Origin: an uncultured Myxococcales bacterium
GTDB lineage: Bacteria > Myxococcota_A > UBA9042 > DTJE01
DNA length: 51,016 nucleotides
Assembly (NCBI GenBank): GCA_903847405.1
Contig: CAINDP010000216.1
Coordinates: forward strand, 1 to 51,016
Reading direction: 5' to 3'
The position numbers and the translations under genes were made by a program. The notes under the pieces are model-generated. The model was not told where the DNA came from. It did no database searches and saw only the letters and a list, made by a program, of their open reading frames with translations. This document shows, piece by piece, positions 41,819 to 50,046 of this stretch (its first letter is position 1; the number at the start of each line of letters is the position of its first letter).

Positions 41819-43513
41819 TCACCACTTGATCAGGAACTTCACATACGCGTTGTTCGGGCGGCCCTCGCCGGTCGGGTTCGCCGCCTGCGCTCCACCCGTG
41901 GTGTGCGTGTGATCATGGTTCATCGAGTACTCGTAGGTCCCGATGTTGTTGCCCGTCGCACCATTCGGGTACTTCGCGACGCGCGACGCAGCAGCCTTGT
42001 CGACCGTGCCGGCCGAATCCCAGCCCCGCAGGAACTGCCCTGTCAGATCCGGCACACGGAACTTCGCCGCGTCCGTATAGCCCCAGGTCGTCGACAGGGC
42101 CGCGAACAGTGCCGGGTAGCCGGTTCGGAGGTATTCCGTGCCATCGCAGGGCAGCCATCCCGAGGCGGGCGTCGGCGCCGTGACACCGGCCCACGCCACG
42201 ACCGTCCCGACCGGGAAATCACGCAGCATCGCCCGGGAACTGACGATCGGAACCCAGGTCGAGCCGGCGGCCACCGGGTTCGCCCGGTAGAACTCCAGCA
42301 CGCCCTTTGTAGTGTTGAACCGGATCGCGCCGTCGGCAACCGGGGCGGAGGCGGCCACACCGGCCTGCTGGGCCGTCGTTCCCGTCGGGATGATCGCGCC
42401 CGCGGTGCCCGGCAGCGTGATCAGGTTGGTGGAATCGATTCCCACCGTCATGTTGCCGGCGACGCCGTTCCCGTTCGCAACCACGATCTGGCCGGTGGTC
42501 CCGGTCAGGGTGCGGCCCAGATACGTGCCGGTGCCGTTGTCCACCAGGATGCCCGTGGTCACGTTCTTGAAGGACAGCGGGCTCCAGGCCAGGGTCCCGG
42601 CGCCGTCGACGGCGGTCAGGGCCTGCACGGTGGCGCCCTTGGTCGTCGGCCAGGTGTAGCCGACGCCGGCGATCGTCGCGGCGTTTCCGTTCGTGTCCAC
42701 CCGGAACGTGCCCGGGGCGCCGGGCCCCACGGACAGCAGGTAGGGCGCCGGGTTCGTCGTGTTGCCCACGCTGACCGAACCCTGGAACGAACCGGACAGG
42801 GTCCCGGACGAAGGATCGACGCTCCACGCGCCGCTGCCCTCGGAATCGACGAACCCGCTGGCGGTCAAGGAACCGGTCACCCAGGCGTACGCATCCTGGG
42901 GGCCGCTGACCGGGCTGGTCGGGTACGACAGGATGAATTCCGGGTGGGTGTGATCGGCGAGTGCGACGCCGTTGATCTTGTCGCCGGAGATGCGGTCGCC
43001 CGCGACGTTCGAAAAGTCCTCGTCCTTCAGCGACAGAGGCTGAAGCTGGGTGGAGCCGACGCAGCCCACGCAGTCCAGGCGAACCGTGACGGCATCGGCC
43101 AGTTCCGCGTGGTTGGCCTGGAACGCGTAGGGCGAACTGAGCAGCGCCACGCGGTCACCGACCGAGACCAGGTTCTGGTTCGCCGACACCCGCACCCACA
43201 ACTGGGAGCGATCCCGGAAGTAGTCGCGGGCGGGGACATCGACGGAGAACACGCCCCCGGCGAACGTCACGGCAGGGAACGTGAAGGTCGTGATGCGGCA
43301 ACCCGCGTCACCGTCGGTACAAACGGCGGACGCGAAGAGCGCCACGTACACCGGCACGGTCCCCGATACCAGGGAGCCGTCCAGGGCATTCTGCAGCACG
43401 CCCTGCACCGGAATGGATTCCGGTACCGGCTGCCCCACGGCCGCGAAGGTACTTGCCGGCTGCCAGCCGAAAACGACGGCCGCCAACGCGAAGGCTACAA
43501 CGGAACGCTTCAT
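41819..43513 (-). CDS. Secreted phage-tail-collar-domain protein
   Basis: The 564-aa protein has a signal peptide (MKRSVVAFALAAVVFGWQPA, cleavage near TFA-AV). The plan is the same as its neighbours: an N-terminal domain beginning ESIPVQGVLQNALDG, the DCVGCVGSTQ block, a tail-fibre-like middle (GVLEFYRANPV), and a collar domain near 425-500 (FPVGTVVAWAGV, GWLPCDG, FRVPDLTGQFLRG). It ends shortly after a His-rich MNHDHTHTTGG, which may bind metal, as in tail-fibre tips. GGGAGG precedes ATG 43513. It probably forms an operon with the genes on either side. Confidence 0.85.
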   Translation of the reverse strand: MKRSVVAFALAAVVFGWQPASTFAAVGQPVPESIPVQGVLQNALDGSLVSGTVPVYVALFASAVCTDGDAGCRITTFTFPAVTFAGGVFSVDVPARDYFRDRSQLWVRVSANQNLVSVGDRVALLSSPYAFQANHAELADAVTVRLDCVGCVGSTQLQPLSLKDEDFSNVAGDRISGDKINGVALADHTHPEFILSYPTSPVSGPQDAYAWVTGSLTASGFVDSEGSGAWSVDPSSGTLSGSFQGSVSVGNTTNPAPYLLSVGPGAPGTFRVDTNGNAATIAGVGYTWPTTKGATVQALTAVDGAGTLAWSPLSFKNVTTGILVDNGTGTYLGRTLTGTTGQIVVANGNGVAGNMTVGIDSTNLITLPGTAGAIIPTGTTAQQAGVAASAPVADGAIRFNTTKGVLEFYRANPVAAGSTWVPIVSSRAMLRDFPVGTVVAWAGVTAPTPASGWLPCDGTEYLRTGYPALFAALSTTWGYTDAAKFRVPDLTGQFLRGWDSAGTVDKAAASRVAKYPNGATGNNIGTYEYSMNHDHTHTTGGAQAANPTGEGRPNNAYVKFLIKW

Positions 43514-43540
43514 GTCACGCCTCCCTGACCGTTGCGAACA

Positions 43541-46500
43541 TCACTTCCGGGTAACCGACAAGGTCCAGGCATTCGCGGGGCAACCATTGACGTTCACCCC
43601 GGACTTGTTCGCCAACCGGACGTAGAAGTAGTACCGGTGCGATTCATCGGAGCCCGCGGTATCCGACCAGGTGTACGTGCCGCTGCGGGCGCCGCCGGAA
43701 ATCCAGCCGATGGACGTGTCGTAGACCTGGACCACGTAGTCGGTTCCGCCGGTCAGCGTCCAGCCCATCCGCAGGCCGTTCCCCTGGCACCAGAAGTTCG
43801 ACGTGTCGACGAAGACGTAGGTGTAGTCGCGTTCGCCCCACCCGCCGACCGAGAAGGCGCTCTGCGTGCCGTCCGCGGTGCATGCCAGGTAGTTCTGGAT
43901 GGACACGTCTGCTTCGCCGGAGCCGTAGTCCGGGGTGCCGAAGCCGTAGATCGCCGTTTCGCAACCGTTGTTGCCGCCGGCGCCCGTCGTGCCGTCGCAA
44001 CTGGCGTAACTGGCGTTGTTGCAGGAGGCGAGCGTGCAGGTGCCGCCGCCGCAGTCGTAGTTGCCGTAGGCCGCAGCCGAGCCGGCGGGCGGGCAGACCA
44101 CGCCGCATCCGTTGCAGTTCGCGGTCGTCCGGGTGCTGGTTTCGCAGCCGTTCCAGGCGGTCTGGACGCAATCGGCGTACCCGGTGTTGCAGGTGTAACT
44201 GCACTTGCTGGCGGCGCAGCCCGCCCAACTGGCGTTGCTGAGGCCGCAGGCGGCGTTGCAACCGCCGCAATGGCTGGTGTTCGTCGTGATGTTGGCTTCG
44301 CAGCCGTTGGCGACCGCGCCGTCGCAGTTCATCCAGTTCGCCAGGCAGGAGGACAGCGTGCACGAGCCGCTCGGGCACGTGACGTTGGCCTGGGGATAGG
44401 TACACGTCGAGCCGCAGGAGCCGCAATTCGAGATCGAGGCTGCGGCGCTGGCATTCTGCAGCGTGGCTTCGCAGCCGTTGGCGTTCAGGTTGTCACAACT
44501 GCCCCAGAGGGCGTTGCAGTTGAGGTTGCAGGTGCCGTTGACGCACTGGGGGACGTTGTTGGCCGTGCCGCACACCGCGCCGCACGTGCCGCAGTTGCTC
44601 AGATCGCCCAGCAGGTTGATCGGGCAACCGACGTTCTGCGCCACAGCGCCGCACGTCGCGTAACCGGCGTTGCAGGCGTTCCAGGTGCAGCCCGCGGGCT
44701 TGGGACAGGTGACCGTCGAGTTGGCCTTCGTGCACGTCGAACCGCACGTCGCGCAGTTGGTGATGCTGGCCGCGGCCGTGCCACTCCAGATCGTCGTTTC
44801 GCAGCCCTCGTGGCTGGACACGCCGTCGCCGATGAGGCCGTTGCAGTTCCCGTGGTCGGCGTCGCACCCAGTATAGGTACACGCGCCCGAGGGACAGGAG
44901 GCCGTCGCGTAGTCGAACCAGCAGCGCCGGCCGCACGAGCCGCAGTAACGGGTCAGCGAACCGGAGTTTTCGGCGATCTGGAGGTTGGCCTCGCAGCCGT
45001 CACCGTACGTGGTGTTGCAGTCGGAGAACCAGGCCGTGCAGTTGGCGATGGCGCAGGACCCGTCGAGGCAGTGCTGCTTGTCGACGTTGGCCTTGGCGAC
45101 GCACGCGCTGTTGCAGGAACCGCAGTTGTCGGCAGTGCGCAGGGAGGTTTCGCAACCGTTTTCCGCGACGCCGTCGCAGTTGTCCCACCCGGCGACGCCG
45201 CAGTTGCTGGGACAGACGCCGTTGACGCAGGAGCGAGCCTTGATGATGTAGAGCACGGTGCCGCTGGCGGGGACTTCCTCGCTGCCGGCCGGGTAGACCT
45301 GGGCAAACGCCAGGCTGCCGGTCGGACCGGGGCGCGGAACCATGCCGAAGTTGGCCGACGGACCCGCCAGGACGGTGGAATCACTGCCGGGGACGCCGAT
45401 CAGGGGCATCGTGCCGGCGGAGCCGCCCGCGAACTGACCGATGCCGGGCATGGAAACGGGAGCGCCGTCCTGCCAGGAGGTGCCGGCCGGGAAGCAGACC
45501 TGCTGACCCGCGGCGTTGGCGCGCGCCTGCAGGGGATTCAACGCTGCCAGGTGGGTGTGCTCCAGGTTCTTCGAATCCTGGTAGGAGCCGACGTTCCTGC
45601 CCGCGTTGCCGCCGGCGACCTTCGCGTACCGCGTCAGGCTGTCGGGATCGACCGCGCCCGTGGCGTCCAGGCCACGAAGGTACTCCGCCTGCATATCAGG
45701 AAGGCTGAATTCCGAGCCCGTCAGCGCACCCCAGGTGGATCCGATGGCGGTGAAGAGTTCGGGATTGGAGGCGCGGTTCAGCGAGGTGCCGTTGCAGACT
45801 TCCCAGCCGGCCGGGGCGTTCACGCCGGCGAAGGCCATGATGGTGCCCACGGGCATGTTGCTGAGCAGGTCCCCGGAGGTCCCGACCTGTTCCCAGGAGG
45901 AACCGTCGCAGTACTCCAGGCGATTCAGCACGTTATTGAACCGCACCATGCCGGTCACGCCGACGGCGCAGGTCGTGGACGGAGTTCCGCCGACCGGGAA
46001 CTGAACGTCCAGGGTGCCGGGCAGATCCGCGTCGGTCGCCAGCGTCATCGTGGGATTGCCGGCCGTTCCGGTTCCGTTCGCCACGTCGACCTGGTAGTTC
46101 GTGCCGGCCAGCGACCGCAACTGGTAGGTGCCTGCCGTTCCGGTGACCACCACGAGGCCCTCCCCGGCGGGAAGGGTCCCCAGCGACGTCGTCGCCCAGG
46201 ACAGGTTGTTGTTTCCATCATTGGTAAGAACCATGCCGGCCGCCGGCGCACCGGTGGGATCCGGCCAGACGTACGCCTGGCCACGAATGGCGACGTCGCC
46301 GGCCGTGGACACCCGGAACTGGCCGCTGGAGCCGACCGAGAGCAGCGTCCCGGCAGGAGGAACGGTCTGGGAGCCGATGCGGACCTGGCCCGCCAGGGCT
46401 GCGGCGTGACCGAGGTCCGCCGGGTCCACGAACGCGGCCGTATTGTTGACGTCCACCAGCTTGGAGGCGGTGATCGCCTGCAGGATGTCGATGTCGGCGC

Positions 46501-47110
46501 CCTGCTCGCTGCCCGCGACGGGGCTGGAATAGATGTACTTCCCGGCATGGGAGTGGAGCGTCGGGGAGATACCATTGATCTTGTCAGGCTGGATGGCGGC
46601 GTTGGCGGCGATGTGGCTGTCGTCGACGGCCCCCGCACCCACGTTGGCCGCGACCACGCACCCGACGCACGTAACGGCGGCGGCCTGGTCGGCCTCCTCG
46701 GCGTGCTCTGCCTGGAGGACGTAGCCCGTCGACGTGAAGGCCTTCCGCCCCTGGTGCACGCCATCCGCGGCCACCTCGACGAAGAGGAGGCTGCGATCGA
46801 TGGCCCAGGCCTTGTTCGCGGTGAGCCTCACCGTGAACCGTCCGTTGACCACGTCCACCGTCTGGCTTTCGAGGCCCAGCAGGCAGGACCCGTCAACCGC
46901 GGACTCGTCGACAGGGCTTGCGGTGCAAGTGCCCGTCGCGAAGATCCGGAACGTGACGAAGTGCGAACCCGTGACGGGCTCGCCTGCCACGTTCCGAAGA
47001 ACGCCGCTCAATTGAACGCTGGGCGGCACGGAATCTGCGGCCCGAACGTCGAGGCCCCACAGCAGGAACGCCCCACACATCGCGATCCCGCCGAGTCGAC
47101 TCCAGTTCAT
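43541..47110 (-). CDS. Secreted collar-domain protein with a C-terminal Cys-rich repeat array
   Basis: The 1189-aa protein has a signal peptide (MNWSRLGGIAMCGAFLLW, cleavage near VRA-AD) and the same N-terminal domain (VQLSGVLRNVAGEPVTG, SCLLG, QGRKAF, TCVGCVV). The tail-fibre-like middle leads to a collar domain (MPVGTIMAFAGVNAPAGWEV, FSLPDMQAEYLRG) at the same position as in its two relatives. From about residue 650 it gains about nine repeats of the pattern GCE(T/A)xL...NCGxCGxxC...C...C, common in myxobacterial surface proteins. A final beta domain of about 110 residues follows. GGAGGTG lies 7 bp before ATG 47110. First of the three-gene set. Confidence 0.85.
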   Translation of the reverse strand: MNWSRLGGIAMCGAFLLWGLDVRAADSVPPSVQLSGVLRNVAGEPVTGSHFVTFRIFATGTCTASPVDESAVDGSCLLGLESQTVDVVNGRFTVRLTANKAWAIDRSLLFVEVAADGVHQGRKAFTSTGYVLQAEHAEEADQAAAVTCVGCVVAANVGAGAVDDSHIAANAAIQPDKINGISPTLHSHAGKYIYSSPVAGSEQGADIDILQAITASKLVDVNNTAAFVDPADLGHAAALAGQVRIGSQTVPPAGTLLSVGSSGQFRVSTAGDVAIRGQAYVWPDPTGAPAAGMVLTNDGNNNLSWATTSLGTLPAGEGLVVVTGTAGTYQLRSLAGTNYQVDVANGTGTAGNPTMTLATDADLPGTLDVQFPVGGTPSTTCAVGVTGMVRFNNVLNRLEYCDGSSWEQVGTSGDLLSNMPVGTIMAFAGVNAPAGWEVCNGTSLNRASNPELFTAIGSTWGALTGSEFSLPDMQAEYLRGLDATGAVDPDSLTRYAKVAGGNAGRNVGSYQDSKNLEHTHLAALNPLQARANAAGQQVCFPAGTSWQDGAPVSMPGIGQFAGGSAGTMPLIGVPGSDSTVLAGPSANFGMVPRPGPTGSLAFAQVYPAGSEEVPASGTVLYIIKARSCVNGVCPSNCGVAGWDNCDGVAENGCETSLRTADNCGSCNSACVAKANVDKQHCLDGSCAIANCTAWFSDCNTTYGDGCEANLQIAENSGSLTRYCGSCGRRCWFDYATASCPSGACTYTGCDADHGNCNGLIGDGVSSHEGCETTIWSGTAAASITNCATCGSTCTKANSTVTCPKPAGCTWNACNAGYATCGAVAQNVGCPINLLGDLSNCGTCGAVCGTANNVPQCVNGTCNLNCNALWGSCDNLNANGCEATLQNASAAASISNCGSCGSTCTYPQANVTCPSGSCTLSSCLANWMNCDGAVANGCEANITTNTSHCGGCNAACGLSNASWAGCAASKCSYTCNTGYADCVQTAWNGCETSTRTTANCNGCGVVCPPAGSAAAYGNYDCGGGTCTLASCNNASYASCDGTTGAGGNNGCETAIYGFGTPDYGSGEADVSIQNYLACTADGTQSAFSVGGWGERDYTYVFVDTSNFWCQGNGLRMGWTLTGGTDYVVQVYDTSIGWISGGARSGTYTWSDTAGSDESHRYYFYVRLANKSGVNVNGCPANAWTLSVTRK

Positions 47111-47417
47111 GCGTGCACCTCCGACGCCGACCACACCCCCAAAGGACACGGATCCCGCCGCCCATCAAACTCGACGGTTTTTGTCATCCTGCGCAACATG
47201 TATCTAGTTCCGTCCTTTCAGGCCGACCGCCGCAAAAACGCGATCCGCCTTGTTTCCGACACTTGGCACGATCGGGCCGGCTGTTCCCTGCCCCCTGGGA
47301 TACCTAGGGAAGCACACGCCATGCCAACTTGAACGCCGCCAAAAAAAAACCGCAATCCAGGAACCGCGTCACCCGGAATCCGATCGTCGCGAACGATCGG
47401 ACGACGGAAACCGGGCA
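47111..47417. other. 307-bp intergenic region
   Basis: It contains the end of the phosphatidyltransferase transcript (hairpin plus T-run at 47341-47400). It must also hold the promoter of the collar operon, but no clear -35/-10 pair could be picked out; TAGATA on the minus strand near 47201-47206 is the nearest match. No ORF with a Shine-Dalgarno was seen. Confidence 0.5.
47341..47400 (-). terminator. Possible intrinsic terminator after the CDP-alcohol phosphatidyltransferase
   Basis: On the minus strand, an 8-bp perfect stem (CCGATCGT, 5-nt loop, ACGATCGG; 47400-47380) is followed about 30 bp later by nine T (47349-47341). The spacing is longer than in a classical terminator, so termination is probable but not certain. 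Confidence 0.4.
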
Positions 47418-48041
47418 TCACTTCTTCCCGGCGATCCGGTTGATCGCCAGGTAGTAGTCCACCAGGGAGATCAGGGCACCGAGGGCCACGAGAATCGAGA
47501 GCACCTGGGCGACGGGAGCCACGAGGACCCGCAGGCCTTCCAGGTAATGGGAGACGACCAGGAACCCGACGATGACGTTGGCCGCGACCGCCTGGCTGAG
47601 GGACTTGATCTTGCCCGAGGGACGGGCCTGGATGACGTACCCTTCCTTGGCGGCAATCACCCGGAGCGTGCCGACCACGGCCTCCCGGTAGTAGACGACG
47701 AGGAGCACCCAGAACGGGATCAGGCCGACCCACATCAGGCAAAGGAAGGCGCCGACGTGCGAGAGTGTGTCGGCCAGGGGGTCCACCAGCTTGCCGAGGT
47801 CCGTGACCGTGCCGTGATACCGGGCGATCGCGCCGTCCACCAGGTCGGAGACCTCCTGCAGGAACATCAGCGCCCAGGCGGCGATGAGGTATTCGGGACG
47901 GAGATCGCTGATGAGCACGTCGACCGGCGCGCCGTAGCCGCTGCCCCGCAGGCCCGCCCAGAACAGCAGGACGAAGATCGGACTGGCCACCAGTCTGGCA
48001 AACGTGATCCACAGGGGCAGGTTGGTGGGCGCGATGACCAC
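47418..48041 (-). CDS. CDP-alcohol phosphatidyltransferase (PgsA-like)
   Basis: The 207-aa membrane protein has the complete family motif DGxxARxxxxxxxxGxxxDxxxD: DG 69-70, AR 73-74, G 83, D 87 and D 91. Four to six hydrophobic segments follow. It transfers a phosphatidyl group from CDP-diacylglycerol to an alcohol. The size and motif context fit phosphatidylglycerophosphate synthase, but the alcohol cannot be read from the sequence. It is the last gene of a minus-strand run (phosphoesterase, thioredoxin-fold protein, this gene), 44 bp after the previous one. Confidence 0.85.
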   Translation of the reverse strand: MVIAPTNLPLWITFARLVASPIFVLLFWAGLRGSGYGAPVDVLISDLRPEYLIAAWALMFLQEVSDLVDGAIARYHGTVTDLGKLVDPLADTLSHVGAFLCLMWVGLIPFWVLLVVYYREAVVGTLRVIAAKEGYVIQARPSGKIKSLSQAVAANVIVGFLVVSHYLEGLRVLVAPVAQVLSILVALGALISLVDYYLAINRIAGKK

Positions 48042-48085
48042 GGCCGTATCCTAGGCGAAAGCCTTTCCGGGCGCGAGAGGAAAAA

Positions 48086-48793
48086 TCACCGAGGGGTTTC
48101 GGGCCCGGTCGAACCTGCCGACGGCGCGGCCCGGGACGGTTCCGGGAGGGGTTCCGGGAGGGGTTCCGGGGAGGGCTCGACCGCCGGCTCCGGCGCGGGT
48201 GGAGCCGGGGATTCCGCGGCGGCCTGAGGCGCGGCGGCCTGAGGCGCGGCATCCTTCGGGCGGTCCTTGTCATCCTGGGGCGTCCAGCGGATCAACGCCA
48301 CCAGTTCGTCGATGCGCTCGGCGGACAACCGGCCGCTGCCGGCCCAACGCACCAGGCCATCCTCGCCGAAGAGGACCACCGACGAGGTCCGATCGGCGAC
48401 GCCCAGGGCCTTCGCAGCCTCGCCGTTCCAGTCCCCGAACAACCTCCGCCCCATCTCCTTCGAACGCTTCCGAAGTTCCTTCTGGGCAAAAGTCCGCGCA
48501 GGCCAGAACTTCCAGCGGCGCATGTCGGCCACGGGCAGAACGACCAGCGTCCGGGGCAGGGACTTGTCGCGGGACAGGCGCTTCTTCAGGGCGGCGTTCC
48601 AGTCGACGGCGACCCGATCCTCGTACATCACCAGGATGGCCCGTCCGGTGAAGGTGGAAAACCGCACGGCGGCGCCCTCCGTGTCCTCGACCGTGAAGTC
48701 GCCCGCCCGGGCACCCTTGCCGACCAGCGCCCAGGCCGGCGAACCGGCCAGCAGAACGCCCATCCAGGCCAGAACCACCCATCGTCCGACCAC
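48086..48793 (-). CDS. Exported thioredoxin-fold protein lacking active-site cysteines
   Basis: The 235-aa protein has an N-terminal signal (MVGRWVVLAWMGVLLAGSPA, cleavage near AWA-LV). An AhpC/TSA-like domain of about 150 residues follows (GARAGDFTVEDTEGAAVRFS, GRAILVMYEDRV, AKALGVADRTSSVVLFGEDG). No CxxC or peroxidatic Cys is present, so redox catalysis is unlikely. The tail is Pro/Glu/Ala-rich with PEPLPEPLPEPS repeats, a spacer or wall-spanning segment. It lies 19 bp downstream of the phosphoesterase. Related Cys-less thioredoxin folds act as binding or scaffold proteins. Confidence 0.75.
   Translation of the reverse strand: MVGRWVVLAWMGVLLAGSPAWALVGKGARAGDFTVEDTEGAAVRFSTFTGRAILVMYEDRVAVDWNAALKKRLSRDKSLPRTLVVLPVADMRRWKFWPARTFAQKELRKRSKEMGRRLFGDWNGEAAKALGVADRTSSVVLFGEDGLVRWAGSGRLSAERIDELVALIRWTPQDDKDRPKDAAPQAAAPQAAAESPAPPAPEPAVEPSPEPLPEPLPEPSRAAPSAGSTGPETPR
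48138..48173 (-). repeat. 12-bp tandem repeat (three units) coding Pro-Glu-Pro-Leu
   Basis: ggttccgggagg occurs twice in a row and a third time with one change, all in frame. It is a likely slippage site in the tail of the thioredoxin-fold protein. Confidence 0.75.
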
Positions 48794-48812
48794 AAACCCT
48801 CCAACGGGCGCG

Positions 48813-49292
48813 TCACACCGCGACGATTTCCGCCCGCACCCGGCCGGCCTGCAGGTACAGGCGGGCGACCGTCACGGGAAGCTGGAACCTCCGGGGCCCG
48901 GCACTGCCGGGGTTCAGGTACAGGACGCCGTTCCGCTCCAGCACTTCCGGGCGGTGGGAGTGGCCCGAGATGACGACCGCCAGGCCGGCCGCCTTCGGAT
49001 CCAGGTCCAGCGTCGCACGATCGTGAAGCATGTACCCATCGACGCCGTCCAGCGCGATCCATTCGCGGGCAGGCAGCGCGCGGGACCAGGGCTCGACGTC
49101 CGTGTTGCCCCGGACCGCAGTGACCGGGGCCACGGACTCCAGGGCGCGCAGCACCTCGGGCCCGCCGATGTCGCCGGCATGCAGGATGCGCCGCGCCCCG
49201 GCAAGGGCCTCCAGGGCGGAAGGGCGCACCAGTCCGTGCGTGTCCGAGATCACGCCGATGAACGAGCCGGAGTCGAACGAGGAAGAGTCCAT
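48813..49292 (-). CDS. YfcE/MJ0936-type metallophosphoesterase
   Basis: The 159-aa calcineurin-like phosphoesterase has all metal-binding motifs: SDTHG (16-20), HAGD (38-41), GNTD (62-65), and GHSHRP with NPGS near the end. Length is normal for the family of small cytosolic phosphodiesterases. ATG 49292 with GGGAAG upstream is chosen over the in-frame TTG at 49313, which lies inside the preceding terminator. The gene begins 20 bp after the T-run of that terminator. It must therefore be expressed by read-through or from a promoter overlapping the hairpin. Confidence 0.85.
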   Translation of the reverse strand: MDSSSFDSGSFIGVISDTHGLVRPSALEALAGARRILHAGDIGGPEVLRALESVAPVTAVRGNTDVEPWSRALPAREWIALDGVDGYMLHDRATLDLDPKAAGLAVVISGHSHRPEVLERNGVLYLNPGSAGPRRFQLPVTVARLYLQAGRVRAEIVAV

Positions 49293-49311
49293 GGCTTCCC
49301 GATCCCAGGGC

Positions 49312-49356
49312 AAAAAAAAACGACGGGCAGACCCGGTCTCCCGGGCCTGCCCGTCG
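49312..49356 (-). terminator. Strong intrinsic terminator after the RRM gene
   Basis: On the minus strand, the arms CGACGGGCAGGCCCGG and CCGGGTCTGCCCGTCG pair over 16 bp (one G-T position) around a GAGA loop, directly followed by nine T. It lies 42 bp after the stop of the RNA-binding protein gene. Confidence 0.92.
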
Positions 49357-49398
49357 CATCATCTCACATTCCGTCCCGACGGGTGACCCGCCGCGGGA

Positions 49399-49770
49399 TC
49401 AGAAGCGTCGCGGACCGCGATCGCCGCCGCCGCCGTAACCGCCGCCGCCACCACCACCGTAGCCGCCGCCGCCGCCGTAGCCCCCACGCCCGCCACCGCC
49501 GCCACCACCGCCGCGATCCTCGCGCTCACGCGGGAAATCGACCTTGACGGCGCGACCGTCGATGATCTGGCCATCCATTTCGGCCTTGCAGCGCTCCGCG
49601 GCCTCGTCGGTCGCGAACGTCACGAACCCGAAGCCCTTCGACCTGCCGGTCTCGCGATCCTGGATGACGCGGACTTCCTCGATTTCGCCGTACTGCTCGC
49701 ATGCCGCGCGCAGCGACGCCTCGGTGGTTGCCCACGCCAGACCGCCCATGAACAGCTTGTTCTTCTGCAT
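49399..49770 (-). CDS. Glycine-rich RRM RNA-binding protein
   Basis: The 123-aa protein has one RNA recognition motif: RNP2 as LFMGGL (6-11) and RNP1 as KGFGFVTF (45-52). A tail of about 38 residues is almost only Gly with Tyr and Arg (GGYGGGG blocks). This is the class of bacterial and plant-like cold-induced Gly-rich RNA-binding proteins that act as RNA chaperones. An AAGGAGTG site precedes the ATG at 49770. The leader is about 213 nt with its own hairpin, resembling cold-shock mRNAs, and a strong terminator follows, so the mRNA is probably mainly monocistronic. Confidence 0.93.
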   Translation of the reverse strand: MQKNKLFMGGLAWATTEASLRAACEQYGEIEEVRVIQDRETGRSKGFGFVTFATDEAAERCKAEMDGQIIDGRAVKVDFPREREDRGGGGGGGGRGGYGGGGGYGGGGGGGYGGGGDRGPRRF

Positions 49771-49788
49771 CGGAACACTCCTTGAACA

Positions 49789-49802
49789 GGGACTTTCGTC
49801 CC
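49789..49802 (-). promoter_or_regulatory. GNRA-loop hairpin just before the RRM ribosome-binding site
   Basis: The RNA reads GGGAC-GAAA-GUCCC, a 5-bp stem closed by a GAAA tetraloop, and ends about 7 nt before the AAGGAGTG site. It probably keeps the initiation region open or binds protein. Confidence 0.55.
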
Positions 49803-49849
49803 TACGTGCCCGGAACCCGGGCTCTCATTGGACCGCGCGTGGAGTTCAT
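49802..49849 (-). CDS. Possible upstream ORF in the RRM leader, 15 aa
   Basis: ATG 49849 opens 15 codons (MNSTRGPMRARVPGT) ending in a TAG that lies at the base of the GAAA hairpin. AGGAGG occurs upstream at a rather long spacing (about 13 nt). It may be a leader peptide, or the AGGAGG may instead be a decoy or pairing element. Confidence 0.25.
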   Translation of the reverse strand: MNSTRGPMRARVPGT

Positions 49850-49989
49850 CCCGCCGTCCACACCTCCTGAGAGCTGGCGTGCATGCACACGAGATCTTTC
49901 TTCCGGGTCACGAAGGTCGAATGGGAGACCAGATGAGCCACGGATCGCGGATCGAGTGTGGTCAGGTTAGCCACCTCCAGTGCCCGGTT

Positions 49990-50018
49990 ATCATAACGAG
50001 GCGAAAAAAGGAAATCAA
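49990..50018 (-). promoter_or_regulatory. Promoter of the RRM RNA-binding protein gene
   Basis: On the minus strand: TTGATT (50018-50013), a 17-bp spacer with a T-run, TATGAT (49995-49990). The start would be near 49983, giving a leader of about 213 nt. The rest of the 49771-50046 gap is this leader. Confidence 0.6.
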
Positions 50019-50046
50019 CACTGATTTATATTTCGCGGGGGCCGGA

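Noticed and set aside
39936-47110. Prophage or tailocin remnant, because of the three collar domains
   Set aside because: All three proteins have signal peptides, and no other phage structural, lysis or integrase gene is present.
43532-47332. A 1266-codon plus-strand open frame opposite the large collar protein
   Set aside because: Same shadow effect: Gly/Val/Ala/Arg-rich with no domain, while the minus strand has a signal peptide, collar domain and Cys repeats.
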